A stretch of DNA of 37,671 nt from the NCBI GenBank assembly GCA_003149565.1, contig QCWH01000040.1, positions 1 through 37,671 of the forward strand, read 5' to 3'. The notes under the pieces were generated by a model that was not told where the DNA came from, did not search any database, and was given only the letters and a program-made list of their open reading frames with translations. This stretch comes from Marivita sp. XM-24bin2. GTDB taxonomy: Bacteria > Pseudomonadota > Alphaproteobacteria > Rhodobacterales > Rhodobacteraceae. Shown here in pieces: positions 1 to 8,229 of this stretch (position 1 is its first letter; each line of letters starts with the position of its first letter). Position numbers and translations under genes: made by a program.

Positions 1-103
1 GTGTGTCGGACCTATGATCTCTCCCCTCATCTGTCCCAAGCGTGCTGGACAATCCGCCCGCCAACAGCAAGTGTCAGCGCAAACTTCAAACAGGAGACAC
101 CCC
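1..103. other. Upstream region at the window edge, no gene seen
   Basis: This stretch precedes the RidA-like gene. I see only its ribosome binding site, AGGAG at 92-96. There is no convincing promoter pair and no protein I can recognise; the short open frames here look like chance. Confidence 0.5.
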
Positions 104-445
104 ATGATCGAACGCCAGGAAATCGGCCAGCGGATGAGCAAGATCGTCAAACACAACGGCACCGTCTATCTCTGTGGCCAGGTGGGCGCAGGAGACAGCG
201 TCACCGAACAGACGCAGGACTGCCTCGCCCGCGTCGATGCGCTTCTGAAACAGGCCGGATCATCCCGCGAACAGATCCTGCAAGCCATCATCTGGGTTGC
301 CGACATGGCCGATTTCGCTGAAATGAATGCGGTCTGGGATGCGTGGGTACCCGAAGGCCACGCCCCCGCCCGCGCCTGTGGGGAGGCCAAATTGGCCCGC
401 CCCGAGCTTAAAGTCGAAGTGATCGTGACTGCCGCTTACGAATAA
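104..445 (+). CDS. RidA/YjgF/Rid family protein (reactive enamine/imine deaminase-like)
   Basis: The 113-residue product is the usual length for a single-domain Rid protein. Such proteins hydrolyse reactive 2-aminoacrylate-type enamines and imines released by PLP enzymes. Arg90, in the APAR segment, and Glu105, in the KVEV segment near the C-terminus, sit where RidA has its substrate-binding Arg and its C-terminal Glu; this alignment is by eye. The ATG at 104 is chosen because AGGAG at 92-96 lies 7 bases upstream, and homologues begin close to this point. The 3' end overlaps the convergent PanE-like gene by 10 bases (436-445). Many Rid subfamilies are paralogues inside catabolic operons, so whether this is housekeeping RidA or a specialised member is open. 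Confidence 0.85.
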   Translation: MIERQEIGQRMSKIVKHNGTVYLCGQVGAGDSVTEQTQDCLARVDALLKQAGSSREQILQAIIWVADMADFAEMNAVWDAWVPEGHAPARACGEAKLARPELKVEVIVTAAYE

Positions 446-1416
446 AGCCCGGCCGTCCGCGCCCGCAACTGCACCAGCGCCAGCACCGTATCGATTGTCG
501 GTGTTGGCACGCCCACCACGCGGCCCAATTCCTGCACTGATCCGACCAACGCGTCGATCTCCATTGGACGGCCCTGATCCAGATCCTGCAGCATTGACGT
601 CCGGTGCGCGCCGACAGCTGCCCCGCCGTCGATCCGCCGCTCCACATCAATCGGGAACTTCACCCCCAGCGCCTCGGCAATCTCCTGCGCCTCAAGCATC
701 ATGCCCTTTGCCACCGAACGCGTGCCCGGATCGGTACAAAGCACATCCAGCGTCGCATGGGTCAGCGCCGAAATCGGATTGAACGACAGGTTGCCCCAAA
801 GCTTCACCCAAATCTCGTCCCGCAGACGCGGCCGCACCGGTGCCTTGAGCCCGGCCGAGCTCAAGGCCTGCGACAACGCCGTCGCGCGCTCCGACTTCGA
901 CCCGTCCGGCTCCCCCAATGAAAAGCGGTTGCCCTCGATATGCTTGACCACGCCCGGCTCGATCACTTCCGCGGCCGGATAGACAACGCAGCCCAGCACC
1001 CGGTCCGGCCCGAAACCGTCCCATTGCGCATTGCCCGGATCGACCGACTCCAACCGCGTGCCTTCATGTTCGCCACCGATCTTGTGGAAATACCACCACG
1101 GCACCCCGTTCACGCCAGACACGATCGTGGTGTTCGGCCCGATGAGTGGCTGCATCTTGTCGACAATCGGCGGCACCGAATGCGCCTTGAGCGTGACGAT
1201 GATGTAATCCTGAACTCCAAGGTCGGCCGGATTGTCCGAGGCGGTCACCGAGACAACCGTCTCCTCGCCACCCTCTTCGATCAGCTTCAATCCGTTGGCT
1301 TTCATCGCCGCAAGATGCGGCCCGCGTGCCACAAGGCTCACATCTGCCCCGGCCTGGGCCAGCTTCACACCCATATAGCCGCCGATGGCGCCCGCTCCGA
1401 ATACGCAAATCTTCAT
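436..1416 (-). CDS. Ketopantoate reductase family protein (PanE/ApbA-like 2-ketoacid reductase)
   Basis: The 326-residue protein has the two-domain layout of 2-dehydropantoate 2-reductases, which reduce ketopantoate with NADPH. The Rossmann glycine motif GAGAIG is at residues 7-12. The C-terminal domain holds the WVKLWGN segment with the expected catalytic Lys205, and later SMLQD...GRPMEID around Glu287. The segment NGVPWWY near residue 103 replaces the usual short loop after the NG motif. I associate it with catabolic-operon paralogues more than with housekeeping PanE, so the substrate may be another 2-keto acid. A GGGGTGAG ribosome binding site precedes the ATG. It follows the acyl-CoA ligase gene on the same strand after a 115-base gap containing a terminator-like hairpin, so it may be expressed partly on its own. 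Confidence 0.82.
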   Translation of the reverse strand: MKICVFGAGAIGGYMGVKLAQAGADVSLVARGPHLAAMKANGLKLIEEGGEETVVSVTASDNPADLGVQDYIIVTLKAHSVPPIVDKMQPLIGPNTTIVSGVNGVPWWYFHKIGGEHEGTRLESVDPGNAQWDGFGPDRVLGCVVYPAAEVIEPGVVKHIEGNRFSLGEPDGSKSERATALSQALSSAGLKAPVRPRLRDEIWVKLWGNLSFNPISALTHATLDVLCTDPGTRSVAKGMMLEAQEIAEALGVKFPIDVERRIDGGAAVGAHRTSMLQDLDQGRPMEIDALVGSVQELGRVVGVPTPTIDTVLALVQLRARTAGLYS

Positions 1417-1472
1417 TGCTCACCCCAAAACGATTCGCTGATGGTCTGCGAACCGCTCCTCCTTCATCTTGC

Positions 1473-1512
1473 AAAAAACACCCGCCGGAGGCTCCCGCAG
1501 GAGCCACCCGGC
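1473..1512 (-). terminator. Hairpin with T-run between the CoA ligase and PanE-like genes
   Basis: On the minus strand, GGCTCC and GGAGCC (1500-1505 and 1490-1495) close a four-base loop. Outer GCCGG/CCGGC arms (1508-1512 and 1484-1488) extend the stem across a small bulge. A run of six T follows (complement of 1473-1478), five bases beyond the stem. It resembles a Rho-independent terminator or attenuator below the CoA ligase gene. The gap before the T-run weakens the call. Confidence 0.45.
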
Positions 1513-1531
1513 ACTTCACGCGGACCTGAGA

Positions 1532-3061
1532 TCAAGCCGGCTCCACAAGCCCCAGCTTCTCGGCCAGACCGATGCGCTGCATCTTCCCGGTGGCGCCTTT
1601 GGGAATCTCGTCAAGAATGATCACCTTGCGCGGCACCTTGAAATCCGCCATGCGGCTTGCCGCGAAATCGCGGATCTCACGGTCGGTCGCCTCGGTGCCG
1701 TCCTTCAGCACAACTGCAGCGGCCACCTCTTCACCCAGTTTCGGATGCGGCAAGGCAAACGTCACCACCTGCGCAATCGCCGGGTGATCCAGAAGAACGC
1801 CATCCACCTCGAGCGGCGAGACCTTCTCGCCGCCGCGATTGATGATTTCCTTCAATCGCCCGGTGAGATGCAGGAACCCGTCCTCGTCAAACGCGCCCTG
1901 ATCGCCGGTGCGGAACCAGCGCTTGCCATCGGCCTCAAAAAAGTTCTTTGCGTTTGCATCGGGGTTGCTCTCGTAGCCCGGTGTCACGTTCGGGCCGGAA
2001 ATCACGACCTCGCCGGTGCCGTCGATCAGCCGGTTCTCGGTCTCATGCGCCACGCGCACTTCGGGGCCAGCGGCCACACCCACCGCACCGGGCTTCTGCC
2101 GGTCGAACGGGTTGCAGCACATCTGGTGCGCGGCTTCGGTCATGCCATAAGCCTCGATCACCGGTGCGTTGAAGGTCTCGCGCAACTGCTCCATCACCTG
2201 TGCCGGCAAAGACGCCGAGGACGACCGCAGGAAGCGCAGCGGCACCTCCGCGATCACATCCGCGTTGCGGCCCGCGCGCGTCAGGATGGCCTGATGCATG
2301 GTCGGCACAGCGGTGTACCATGTGGGCGTCGCATCGCGCATCCAGCCAAAGAAGCGCAGCGCGTCAAATCCCGGCGCGCACCAGATCGACGCGCCCACGG
2401 ACAAAGATGCCGACACCGCGGCAATCAGACCGTGAATGTGGAACAACGGCATAACGTTGAGGCAGCGATCCTCTGCCGTCAAATTCAGCGACGCCGCGAT
2501 GTTATGTGCCGACGCGGCCACGTTCGACTGCAAGAGCGGCACGATCTTGGGCCGCGACGTAGTGCCGGACGTGTGCAGAATAAGCGCAACGTCGTCATCC
2601 GTCGGATCGCTGGCAGGCAGGGCATCACCTATCGCGCCATCCGCCGACAAAGTGAACGATCCGGCGGGCGCGCCTTCGGCCACAACCGTACGCAGCACCA
2701 TCAGGCCCAAGGACTGCGCCGCAGCCAATGCCGGGCCATCATAGCCGTCCGCCAGGACAATCGCCTTGGCTCCAAGGTCCTCAAGGTAAAACTTGTACTC
2801 ATCCTCGCGATAGGCCGGGTTCAGCGGGGCCGTGGTCGCCGCCTGGGCGATGGTCACAAAGGCCGCCGCCATTTCCGGCCCGTTCGGCAGCACGATCGCC
2901 ACCCGGTCGCTCGGCCCGATCCCAAAGCCCCGCAGGCTTGCGCTCACCTCCGCCGACAAGTCCCGAAGCCCGCCATAGCTGAGCCAGTCCCGTCCCGGTG
3001 CCCCCAATGCCTTTGCATCAGACGCGTGTCCCTCCAGCAGTGCCTTGACGTTTGTAGCCAT
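1532..3061 (-). CDS. AMP-dependent acyl-CoA synthetase, oxalyl-CoA synthetase (Pcs60/AAE3)-like
   Basis: The 509-residue ANL-superfamily enzyme forms an acyl-adenylate and then a CoA thioester. The AMP-binding loop TSGTTSRPK is at residues 164-172. The motifs MPLFHIHGL (about 204-212), YGMTEAAHQM, TGDQG and GRLKEIINRGGEK follow, and the C-terminal catalytic lysine is Lys493 in ATGKMQR. The FHIHGL segment and the overall length resemble the Pcs60/AAE3 group, which includes oxalyl-CoA synthetases; substrate assignment is inference. It lies 34 bases below tctA in the same direction, so a dicarboxylate or related acid imported by the TTT system could be activated here. No oxalyl-CoA decarboxylase or formyl-CoA transferase gene lies in the window. 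Other short-chain or branched carboxylates remain possible substrates. Confidence 0.85.
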   Translation of the reverse strand: MATNVKALLEGHASDAKALGAPGRDWLSYGGLRDLSAEVSASLRGFGIGPSDRVAIVLPNGPEMAAAFVTIAQAATTAPLNPAYREDEYKFYLEDLGAKAIVLADGYDGPALAAAQSLGLMVLRTVVAEGAPAGSFTLSADGAIGDALPASDPTDDDVALILHTSGTTSRPKIVPLLQSNVAASAHNIAASLNLTAEDRCLNVMPLFHIHGLIAAVSASLSVGASIWCAPGFDALRFFGWMRDATPTWYTAVPTMHQAILTRAGRNADVIAEVPLRFLRSSSASLPAQVMEQLRETFNAPVIEAYGMTEAAHQMCCNPFDRQKPGAVGVAAGPEVRVAHETENRLIDGTGEVVISGPNVTPGYESNPDANAKNFFEADGKRWFRTGDQGAFDEDGFLHLTGRLKEIINRGGEKVSPLEVDGVLLDHPAIAQVVTFALPHPKLGEEVAAAVVLKDGTEATDREIRDFAASRMADFKVPRKVIILDEIPKGATGKMQRIGLAEKLGLVEPA

Positions 3062-3095
3062 TGCCCTGTCCCTTCTTAGTCAGTCTGTTTTCAGT

Positions 3096-4613
3096 TTATT
3101 CCGCCGGAGCAATGCTCCGAGCGCCACCCTTGCGCAGATACTTAACGAGCGGGAGCACAAAGAAAAGCGCTGCGAGCGCAATAAATGTCCCTGACAGCGG
3201 TCTTTCGACAAACGCAAAGATGTTGCCCTGCTCCGCAATCAATGTCTGACGGAAGCTTTTTTCCATCAACGGACCCAGCACGAGGGCCAGAACCAGCGGT
3301 GCCAGCGGATAGTCTGCCTTGCGCAGGAGATAGCCCGCGACACCAAAGCCGGCGATCAGCCAGACGTCGTGCATTTTCTGGCTTGGTGCGAAGCCACCAA
3401 CGATGCACAGCACCATGACCAGCGCGCAAAGTACGGTAAACGGCATCCGCAAAGCCCAGACAAAGAGCGGGATCAGCGCGATATTGATTGCAACGGCGGC
3501 GAAGTTGGCCGTGTAGAGAGACGAGATCAGCCCCCAGACGAACTCTGGCTGTTCGATAAACAGCATCGGCCCCGGCATAAGTCCCCACATCACCATGCCG
3601 CCAAGCAGCAGCGCTGTCGTCGGTGAGCCGGGAATACCCAAGGTCAACATCGGCAAAAGCGACCCGGTCGATGCGGCGTTGTTCGCGGTTTCCGGCGCGG
3701 CAACGCCTTCGAGATTGCCCTTGCCAAAGCTTGCAGGCGTTTTGGACGTCGAGCGCGCAATGCCATAGGCCATCAAAGCCGCCGGTGTCGCGCCCGCAGC
3801 GGGCAGCATACCCACGAAGAACCCGAGGAACGATCCAAGGCTCATCGTCCGCCACATCCGGTTCATGGTCCGAATGCCATCCACCAGATCCCGCAAAGTG
3901 ATCCGCGCGGGTGTCACTTGCGGCGCGGTGCGCGAGCTTTCGATTGTGTAGAGGATTTCCCCGATGCCGTAGACCCCAATGGCCAGAACGAGGAAGCTGA
4001 TGCCAGAGTAGAACCCGGGCAGATCGCCAAAGATCAGACGCGGCTGTCCGGAAATGAGGTCAAGCCCGACGGTGCTCAGCACAAGGCCAAGGCAGATCAT
4101 GATGATGGTCTTCAGCTTGTCGTCACCACCAAGCCCAACAAAGGTGGTGAAGGCCATCAGCACCAACGCAAATTCCTCGGCCGGACCAAAGGCCAAAGCC
4201 AGATCAGCCAGCGGCACCGCAAATAGTGTGAACAACACGACCGAGATTGTACCGCCGATGAACGACGCCACTGCAGCGGCGATCAGGGCCAGACCAGCCT
4301 TGCCCTGCTGCGCCAGAGGCCTGCCATCAAACGTGGTCGCCACCGCTGTTGAAGCCCCGGGGATGCCCAGCAGGATTGATGAAATCGCCCCCCCATACAT
4401 CGCCCCGTAATAGATGGCGCAAAGTAGAATGATCGCCGAGCTTGGCGGCACGATAAAGGTCAGAGGCAACACAATCGCCACCCCGTTGACCGAGCCAAGC
4501 CCTGGCATGGCCCCGATAAACAGCCCGGCGGTCACGCCAAGCAACACGATCATGAGATTGAGCGGAGAAAGAGAGGTCGCAAAACCGTCCGCGAGAAGTG
4601 CAAGAGTATCCAT
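3096..4613 (-). CDS. tctA: Tripartite tricarboxylate transporter, large permease subunit (TctA)
   Basis: The 505-residue, strongly hydrophobic inner-membrane protein has the TctA family's typical length and glycine-rich repeats. One is the GAMPGLGSVNG segment near residues 34-44. A related one is MLPAAGATPAALMAYG in the second half, reflecting the internal duplication of the family. A conserved LTLGIPGSPTTALLLGG stretch follows. TctA forms the ion-coupled channel of TTT systems, which take up carboxylates from a periplasmic binding protein. The gene starts 14 bases after the tctB stop and precedes the CoA ligase, so the three are probably one transcript. The substrate cannot be read from this subunit. 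Confidence 0.93.
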   Translation of the reverse strand: MDTLALLADGFATSLSPLNLMIVLLGVTAGLFIGAMPGLGSVNGVAIVLPLTFIVPPSSAIILLCAIYYGAMYGGAISSILLGIPGASTAVATTFDGRPLAQQGKAGLALIAAAVASFIGGTISVVLFTLFAVPLADLALAFGPAEEFALVLMAFTTFVGLGGDDKLKTIIMICLGLVLSTVGLDLISGQPRLIFGDLPGFYSGISFLVLAIGVYGIGEILYTIESSRTAPQVTPARITLRDLVDGIRTMNRMWRTMSLGSFLGFFVGMLPAAGATPAALMAYGIARSTSKTPASFGKGNLEGVAAPETANNAASTGSLLPMLTLGIPGSPTTALLLGGMVMWGLMPGPMLFIEQPEFVWGLISSLYTANFAAVAINIALIPLFVWALRMPFTVLCALVMVLCIVGGFAPSQKMHDVWLIAGFGVAGYLLRKADYPLAPLVLALVLGPLMEKSFRQTLIAEQGNIFAFVERPLSGTFIALAALFFVLPLVKYLRKGGARSIAPAE

Positions 4614-4627
4614 GTCTCAGCCTCCGA

Positions 4628-5116
4628 TCAGAAGAACATTGCGTAAAGCGGGAAGAACAACGGCTCTGTCACCCCTTTTGGCAACAGGATCTTCAATGTC
4701 GCTTCAAAGAAGAAGAACAGGAACACCGGCGTGCCCAAAGTCAGGATACCGGTCAGCAACCAGCCATGACGGCCGTAAATCTTCAGGTACCAGAAGATGA
4801 AAAGCGGCAGGGCAACATAGGCACCCACCAAAGGAATAAGTGCGATGGTCACAAAAAGCGCGATCACAACCGCGATCACGCTGCGCAGCATCTGGCTGTC
4901 AAAGAAATGCTGAGACGACTTTTCCTGTCCAAGGCTCCGAACCAGAACGCCTCCCGCCGACAGCAACATGATCAACGACAACCAGAACGGAAAGGCTCCG
5001 CCTCCCGGTCCACCTGTCATGCCATTCCACCCGATCGGCAAAGCCGTGGCATGCCACATGAAATAAGCGGATAACGCCATGATGGCGATGGCGATCACTC
5101 TGTCCGCAACAAGCAT
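4628..5116 (-). CDS. tctB: Tripartite tricarboxylate transporter, small permease subunit (TctB)
   Basis: The 162-residue protein has four predicted hydrophobic segments, as expected for TctB, the small membrane partner of TctA. Segments lie near residues 4-22, 40-60, 80-115 (broad) and 120-150. The GGPGGGAFPFWLSL stretch after the first segment is typical of the family (G-x-FP-x-W region). The gene sits between tctC and tctA in the standard C-B-A order. A 112-base gap with an attenuator-like hairpin separates it from tctC. Confidence 0.88.
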   Translation of the reverse strand: MLVADRVIAIAIMALSAYFMWHATALPIGWNGMTGGPGGGAFPFWLSLIMLLSAGGVLVRSLGQEKSSQHFFDSQMLRSVIAVVIALFVTIALIPLVGAYVALPLFIFWYLKIYGRHGWLLTGILTLGTPVFLFFFFEATLKILLPKGVTEPLFFPLYAMFF

Positions 5117-5169
5117 CGCAGTCTCCCCAGTGTTGTATGGTCTGTCCGGATCACCCTATCCGGATGGTC

Positions 5170-5200
5170 AAAAAGGGCCGGGGGAAAATGCCCCCCGGCC
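5170..5200 (-). terminator. Attenuator/terminator hairpin between tctC and tctB
   Basis: On the minus strand a perfect 9-bp stem (5192-5200 pairing with 5176-5184, GGCCGGGGG type) closes a seven-base loop. One base later comes TTTTT (complement of 5170-5174). This is a textbook intrinsic terminator shape placed between a binding-protein gene and its permease genes. It probably lets most transcripts end after tctC. Confidence 0.75.
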
Positions 5201-5228
5201 ACTCTCTTTGGCTCTCAACAAGGCCGGC

Positions 5229-6218
5229 TTACGAAGAACCGTCGCCTTCCATGTCAGCAAGGATGGCGGCGTGCTTGTCACGCTCTTCGATGAAGTAGGC
5301 CTGAAGCTCATCCCCGGTCAGGAAGTCCGCGATGAGTGCCTTGTCCTTGGTGTAGGTCTGCCACTCTTCGGTCTCGGCAAGCTTCTGGAACATCTCGGTA
5401 TAGTAGGTGACCGCCTCAGCCGGCATGTCCTTGGGTGCCACGAAAGACCGCTGCATCCAGTAGACGATGTCATGGCCCAGTTCGCGCGCTGTCGGCACGT
5501 CAGGGAACACCTCAAGCCGCTCTGGCGTGAACGCTGCGATCGGGCGGGATTTGCCGGCCTGCCAGAAACCCATTTGCTCGGACGGGTTGTTCACGGTGCT
5601 GTCGATATGACCGCCAACAAGGTTCTTGGCCACATCACCGCCCCCTTTGAAGGGCACGTAGGTCACCTTGATGTCGAATTCTTTTTCCAGCATCGCAGTC
5701 ACAAGGCTGTCTTCCTGACCGGTGCCGGTGCCACCCATTTTCCACTCGCCACCCGAGGCTTTCACGGCAGCGACCCAGTCGTCCATCGTCTGAATGTCGC
5801 TGTCGGCGTTGACCCACAGCACGAACGTATCAAGGGCCATGCGGGCAATCGGCGTAAACTCTTCGATATCCACACCGATATCGGTGCGCAGCGGCGTCGT
5901 GTAATAGCTGTTGAGCGTCGCCATGATCTTGTGGGCGTCGCCAGCGTTGTCCTTCAGATAACGCAGCGCTTCCGCGCCCGAGCCGCCCCCCTTGTTCACC
6001 GGAAGGATTGGCATCGAAGACAGCTTTTCTTTCTGAATGATCGACTGGAACAGGCGCGCCAGACGGTCTGCACCGCCGCCCTGCCCGGCCATGATAACCA
6101 TTTCAACCGGCTTTTGCGGCTTCCAATTCTCCGCCAGCGCCGATGTGGCCCCGGCCGCAATCATCGCGATGGACGCAACACCAGCAAGGGCTGCACGACG
6201 TGTCATTTTGTAGATCAT
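5229..6218 (-). CDS. tctC: Tripartite tricarboxylate transporter solute-binding protein (TctC/Bug family)
   Basis: The 329-residue periplasmic protein captures the carboxylate for TctAB. It starts with a basic n-region (MIYKMTRR), a hydrophobic core and an ALA-E cleavage site near residue 28. The mature part has the Bug-fold signatures KPVEMVIMAGQGGGADRLAR near the start and GEWKMGGTGTGQED mid-protein. The start at 6218 is chosen because GGAGG (complement of 6226-6230) lies seven bases upstream. A longer frame to 6272 adds residues ahead of the signal peptide with no such site. It is the first gene of the minus-strand cluster and is divergent from an ScfR-type regulator. The solute is unknown; a carboxylate compatible with the downstream CoA ligase is inferred. 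Confidence 0.92.
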   Translation of the reverse strand: MIYKMTRRAALAGVASIAMIAAGATSALAENWKPQKPVEMVIMAGQGGGADRLARLFQSIIQKEKLSSMPILPVNKGGGSGAEALRYLKDNAGDAHKIMATLNSYYTTPLRTDIGVDIEEFTPIARMALDTFVLWVNADSDIQTMDDWVAAVKASGGEWKMGGTGTGQEDSLVTAMLEKEFDIKVTYVPFKGGGDVAKNLVGGHIDSTVNNPSEQMGFWQAGKSRPIAAFTPERLEVFPDVPTARELGHDIVYWMQRSFVAPKDMPAEAVTYYTEMFQKLAETEEWQTYTKDKALIADFLTGDELQAYFIEERDKHAAILADMEGDGSS

Positions 6219-6300
6219 GTAATATCCTCCCAATCCTAAAAGCCCGCTCCCGTCAGCCGCTCGCGCCGCCACTCCTCCATCGGACTTGGGGAATAGATAT

Positions 6301-6322
6301 CGTGACGAAATATAATTTCACG
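6301..6322. promoter_or_regulatory. Imperfect palindrome overlapping the tct promoter
   Basis: The 22 bases begin CGTGA and end TCACG, and contain the inverted repeat GAAAT-ATA-ATTTC (6307-6319). The repeat covers the proposed -10 element of the tctC promoter. That is where an operator for the divergent regulator would be expected. The protein that binds it is inferred from position only. Confidence 0.4.
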
Positions 6323-6336
6323 TTTAATGCGGTCAA
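6309..6336 (-). promoter_or_regulatory. Sigma70-type promoter for tctCBA
   Basis: On the minus strand TTGACC (complement of 6331-6336) is followed after 16 bases by TATATT (complement of 6309-6314). This lies about 90 bases above the tctC start codon. Matches are four to five of six in each box. It is the best promoter pair in the divergent region. Confidence 0.45.
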
Positions 6337-6355
6337 AATGTTAATTCTTGCCATC

Positions 6356-6372
6356 ACAAACTAATTATTTGT
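6356..6372. promoter_or_regulatory. Inverted repeat ACAAA-N7-TTTGT just upstream of the ScfR-type gene
   Basis: ACAAA at 6356-6360 and TTTGT at 6368-6372 form a symmetrical site ending 12 bases before the regulator's ATG. The position suits autorepression. It also overlaps a weak promoter pair, TTGCCA and TGTAAT with a 16-base spacer. ScfR/RamB proteins are known to bind TTTGCAAA-type motifs; this repeat is only loosely similar. Confidence 0.35.
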
Positions 6373-6384
6373 AATGTTGTAAAC

Positions 6385-7791
6385 ATGAGCAAGACGTTTA
6401 TTGGCCCACAATTGCGGCAGTTACGCCGCCAAATGAAGCACACGCAGGCTGAGATGGCCCAGCGCCTCGGCATCTCACCGGCTTATGTGAACCTGCTGGA
6501 AAACAACCAGCGCAGCCTTTCGGTGCAGGTTCTCGTCGCACTGACAGAAGCCTATGGCGTCGACATGCGCAGCCTTGTCACCAATACCGAGGCCACAAAG
6601 CTTGCTGATCTGCGCGCTGCTGTGCGCGATCCGATCTTTGGCGATGATCCGCCCGATCTCACCGAACTGCGCGCGGCATTGGACCACGCACCAACCCTTG
6701 TCGACCGTTTCCTGCAATTGAACCAGGCGCATCGCGCGATGGCCGAGCAGTTTCGCCGCATCGCCGGGCAAACGGATGGCAATGATCTGCGTCTGAAAAC
6801 CCCCGAAACCGCCATTCATGACGTCTTCCGCGCGCACGAAAATCACTTCGACCCGCTCGAACGGCAGGCCGAAGACCTGCGCGCCCGGCTTGGGGGCACC
6901 CACGATGATATGTATGCCCTGCTCAAACGGCATCTTCGGCTCGAGCATGGGGTCACGTCCACCGTGCAGAAGCTCTCGGAAATGCCCGGAGCTCTGCGGC
7001 TCTTCCGCGAGACCGATGGCATCGTACATCTGTCAGAAGCGCTCGATCACCCAAACCGGGTGTTTCAGTTGGCCCATGTGATCGGCCTTCTGGAGGCACG
7101 CGAAACCGTGCAAAGCTACGTCACGGCCAGCGGCATCAGCGAAGAAGCGGGCCGCGCACGACTCACGGTGGAATTGACCAATTACTTCGCCGCTGCACTT
7201 CTCATGCCGTACACGGAGTTTCTCATTCTGGCTGAGGCCACGCGCTACGACATCGACCGCATCATCTCGGGCTTTGGTGTCAGTTTCGAAATGGTCTGCC
7301 AACGACTCACCACGCTGCAACGCGATGGACAGCGCGGCATCCCGTTCTTTTTTCTGCGAGTCGACCGCGCCGGCAATGTGTCCAAACGCTTCAACGCCAC
7401 CACCATCACCCTTGCCGAAGAGGGCGGTGCCTGCCCCGTCTGGGATATCCACGGCGCGTTTCAGGTCCCGGGACAGCTGCTGCCTCAGTTTGTCGAAACG
7501 CCCGATGGCGGCCGTTTCTTTACAGTGTCGCGCACCTCGGACAGGCCGCTTGTCGGCCAACGTCTGCAAGACCGCCGCCTTGTCGTCGCGATCGGCTGCG
7601 ACCTCGATCAGGCGCATCAGGTTGTATATGCCCAGCGCTTCAACATGGAAGACAGAACCCTTTTTGCCCAGATCGGGACAAGCTGCCATGTCTGCCCCCG
7701 CACCGCCTGCCCCCAGCGTGCGCACCAACCTCTGCATGTGACACTGCCCGTAGATGCGAACCGGCGGGGACAGACACGCTATGAGAGTTGA
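6385..7791 (+). CDS. ScfR-family (short-chain acyl-CoA sensing) XRE transcriptional regulator
   Basis: The 468-residue protein has an N-terminal Cro/CI helix-turn-helix (residues about 8-65; QAEMAQRLGISPAYVNLLENNQ). An ImmA/IrrE-like middle domain follows, then a DUF2083-type C-terminal domain ending in the cysteine cluster CHVCPRTACPQRA. This is the layout of ScfR regulators such as PccR and RamB, which respond to short-chain acyl-CoAs and control carboxylate assimilation. The metallopeptidase HExxH is absent: the equivalent stretch reads VELTNYFAAALLMP, as is usual in this family, so proteolysis is not expected. The start fits homologues (SKTFIGPQLRQLRR), but I see no Shine-Dalgarno sequence, so translation may be leaderless. 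It is divergent from tctCBA-ligase and probably regulates it; the ligase product is a plausible effector. Confidence 0.88.
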   Translation: MSKTFIGPQLRQLRRQMKHTQAEMAQRLGISPAYVNLLENNQRSLSVQVLVALTEAYGVDMRSLVTNTEATKLADLRAAVRDPIFGDDPPDLTELRAALDHAPTLVDRFLQLNQAHRAMAEQFRRIAGQTDGNDLRLKTPETAIHDVFRAHENHFDPLERQAEDLRARLGGTHDDMYALLKRHLRLEHGVTSTVQKLSEMPGALRLFRETDGIVHLSEALDHPNRVFQLAHVIGLLEARETVQSYVTASGISEEAGRARLTVELTNYFAAALLMPYTEFLILAEATRYDIDRIISGFGVSFEMVCQRLTTLQRDGQRGIPFFFLRVDRAGNVSKRFNATTITLAEEGGACPVWDIHGAFQVPGQLLPQFVETPDGGRFFTVSRTSDRPLVGQRLQDRRLVVAIGCDLDQAHQVVYAQRFNMEDRTLFAQIGTSCHVCPRTACPQRAHQPLHVTLPVDANRRGQTRYES

Positions 7792-8229
7792 GTGCTCGCA
7801 ACACTTCCCTGCCCAAAGCGCAGTTGCTTGGGACTTGGTGAAGGCTGAACTGCGGTTGGCATTCGGCGGAGAACGCGCACCATAGCCCACAACATTCACC
7901 GGCTCGCACCGCCGCCCATCGGCAAGTGAGTATCAGCGTTTCATTCTCTCGAACCAGAGACATGCGTTTCGTCCGGTCAGCACGTTACGCTTAAACCCTG
8001 ACACCCAGCGCTGCTCGGACTGCCTACCACATCCGACCGCATGCCCAGGCCACATGACGCACAAATGGTCCCCGACGCGGCCGCACTCTGTAACTGGCGT
8101 GCGACTGCCCGCCCAAGCCAGAAACTCCAGCGGGCTGATCGCAAGAGGATGACTAAAGTTGACCGCCCGTCGCATGGGCGCTGGGGACGGATCGTGTTAA
8201 GCGAACCCGGATCACCAAAGGACAGCTCC
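7792..8229. other. 438-base stretch with no supportable gene
   Basis: This lies between the ScfR-type gene and selD. Short open frames exist on both strands (for example 7977-8231 minus, and 8041-8229 plus running into selD), but none shows a recognisable domain, a good start or a ribosome binding site. I see no tRNA fold and no terminator with a T-run. AAAGGA just before 8230 is the selD ribosome binding site. The stretch could be decayed coding sequence or a dispersed repeat; nothing in the sequence alone decides this. Confidence 0.5.

Noticed and set aside
1469-3079. A 536-codon open frame antisense to the acyl-CoA ligase gene
   Set aside because: It mirrors a clear ANL-superfamily gene, has no recognisable domain, is rich in Arg/His/Gln, and is explained by GC-rich codon use.
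5079-6239. A 386-codon open frame antisense to tctC
   Set aside because: The opposite strand encodes a full TctC with signal peptide and ribosome site; the antisense frame shows no family.
6219-6272. Longer tctC starting at 6272
   Set aside because: It places 18 residues before a normal signal peptide and ignores the GGAGG site seven bases from the 6218 start.
8041-8229. An upstream in-frame start for selD adding 63 residues
   Set aside because: The added segment has no similarity to the flavoprotein fold and no ribosome site, while ATG 8230 has AAAGGA and fits the family start.
7792-8229. A selenocysteine tRNA gene near selD
   Set aside because: I looked for a long acceptor arm and a TTCGA loop and saw none.
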